DNA of 5,778 nt from Hyphomicrobiales bacterium. Its GTDB lineage: Bacteria > Pseudomonadota > Alphaproteobacteria > Rhizobiales > Beijerinckiaceae. The translations under genes were made by a program, and so were the position numbers. Below, in pieces: positions 5,158 to 5,778 of this stretch (position 1 is its first letter; every line of letters starts with the position of its first letter). Under the pieces are notes generated by a model. The model worked only from the letters and a program-made list of their open reading frames with translations. It did no database searches and had not been told where the DNA came from. The stretch spans positions 1 through 5,778 of the forward strand of contig CANCAR010000174.1 in assembly GCA_947374125.1 (NCBI GenBank). The letters are read 5' to 3'.

Positions 5158-5778
5158 ATGGTTGAAGAACCCAGACTGATCGAAGAACATGGCATCGCCG
5201 CAGCGGTGGCAAGGATTGTCGAGCCCGTGCTCGGCGGGCTTGGCTATCGGCTTGTGCGCGTCAAGGTGTCGGCGGTCAATGGTTGTACTGTCCAGATCAT
5301 GGCGGAACGCCCCGATGGCTCCATGAGCGTTGACGATTGTGAGGTTGTTAGCCGCGGCATTTCGCCCGCGCTTGATCTCGATGATCCTGTCGGCAAAGCC
5401 TATTATTTGGAAATTTCTTCGCCGGGTATTGACCGACCTTTGGTTCGACGCGGTGATTTTGAGCGGTGGGCTGGTCACGAGGCCAAGATTGAAATGAAGG
5501 TTGTCACCGAGGGCCGCAAGCGGTTTCGCGCGATGCTTCGAGGTGTCGAAGGCAATGCGGCTGTGATTGAACGGCTTGATGCGCGCCCTGATGAAGCGGT
5601 TCGTGTGCTCTTGCCCTTGATCGACCTCAGTGACGCGCGGCTTGTTCTCACCGACGATTTAATCCGTGAATCGCTTCGGCGCGGTAAGGCCCTTCTCAAA
5701 CAGGGCGACGCTGTGATCGATGACGATACCGAATCCCTGTTGGATGAACCAGCACAGCCTAAAAAGCCCGTAAATCCA
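5158..5778 (+). CDS. rimP: Ribosome maturation factor RimP (3' end outside window)
   Basis: RimP binds free 30S subunits and promotes late assembly around the S12 region; it has no known catalytic activity. The frame is open to the right edge, with 207 residues visible. The N-terminal alpha/beta domain (about 8-90) has GLGYRLVRVKVS (27-38) and carries the family signature YYLEISSPGIDRPL (82-95). The C-terminal SH3-like domain (about 96-170) follows. The tail (from about 175) is rich in Asp, Glu, Lys and Pro, and such extensions are usual in alphaproteobacterial RimP compared with the 150-residue E. coli protein. Probably only a few residues are missing. I took ATG 5158, but in-frame GTGs at 5149 and 5155 are possible; the only purine-rich stretch, GGAA at 5141-5144, better suits 5149 or 5155. 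By known synteny nusA and infB should follow. Regulation is probably through the upstream terminator. Confidence 0.94.
   Translation, partial: MVEEPRLIEEHGIAAAVARIVEPVLGGLGYRLVRVKVSAVNGCTVQIMAERPDGSMSVDDCEVVSRGISPALDLDDPVGKAYYLEISSPGIDRPLVRRGDFERWAGHEAKIEMKVVTEGRKRFRAMLRGVEGNAAVIERLDARPDEAVRVLLPLIDLSDARLVLTDDLIRESLRRGKALLKQGDAVIDDDTESLLDEPAQPKKPVNP

Noticed and set aside
5080..5478. Minus-strand 132-residue open frame covering the start of rimP and its terminator.
   Set aside because: It is antisense to the conserved rimP sequence, has no recognisable domain, and crosses the plus-strand terminator; it is a shadow frame.

Overview
The window is a chromosomal housekeeping segment from an alphaproteobacterium, most likely of the Rhizobiales/Hyphomicrobiales type. 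This rests on the gene order lnt - XRE-family regulator - metK - trmB followed by rimP, which I know from rhizobia and relatives, and on a DUF2336-type protein, a family largely confined to Alphaproteobacteria. The coding regions look moderately GC-rich by eye and the gaps are distinctly AT-rich. I cannot name the genus. There is no sign of a mobile element, CRISPR array, tRNA or rRNA.

Layout: (1) 1-1190, plus strand, is the C-terminal three quarters of lnt (apolipoprotein N-acyltransferase), cut by the left edge. (2) 1191-1352 is an AT-rich gap with small inverted repeats and a plausible promoter. (3) 1353-1790 is a small XRE-type DNA-binding regulator resembling rhizobial PhrR. (4) 1791-1946 is a 156-nt metK upstream region. 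It holds a perfect 18-bp palindrome and then two hairpins whose parts can also pair with the metK Shine-Dalgarno sequence and GTG start codon. (5) 1947-3149 is metK (S-adenosylmethionine synthetase), and 3146-3850 is trmB (tRNA m7G46 methyltransferase). They overlap by 4 nt and look translationally coupled. (6) 3847-4941, minus strand, is a DUF2336-like protein of unknown function whose stop codon overlaps the trmB stop codon tail to tail. (7) 4942-5157 is a divergent intergenic region with a candidate promoter, a palindromic hairpin and a clear intrinsic terminator inside the rimP leader. (8) 5158-5778 is rimP (30S ribosome maturation factor), open at the right edge. Its usual downstream partners are nusA and infB.

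Functionally, MetK makes the methyl donor S-adenosylmethionine and TrmB consumes it, so their coupling is logical. RimP begins the ribosome-maturation/transcription-termination/translation-initiation operon. The two items most worth following up are both RNA-level: the metK leader, which has the geometry of a translational switch and does not match any SAM riboswitch consensus I can recall, and the terminator-bearing rimP leader, which fits an attenuator. Both are inferences from base complementarity seen by eye, and no folding or database search could be run.
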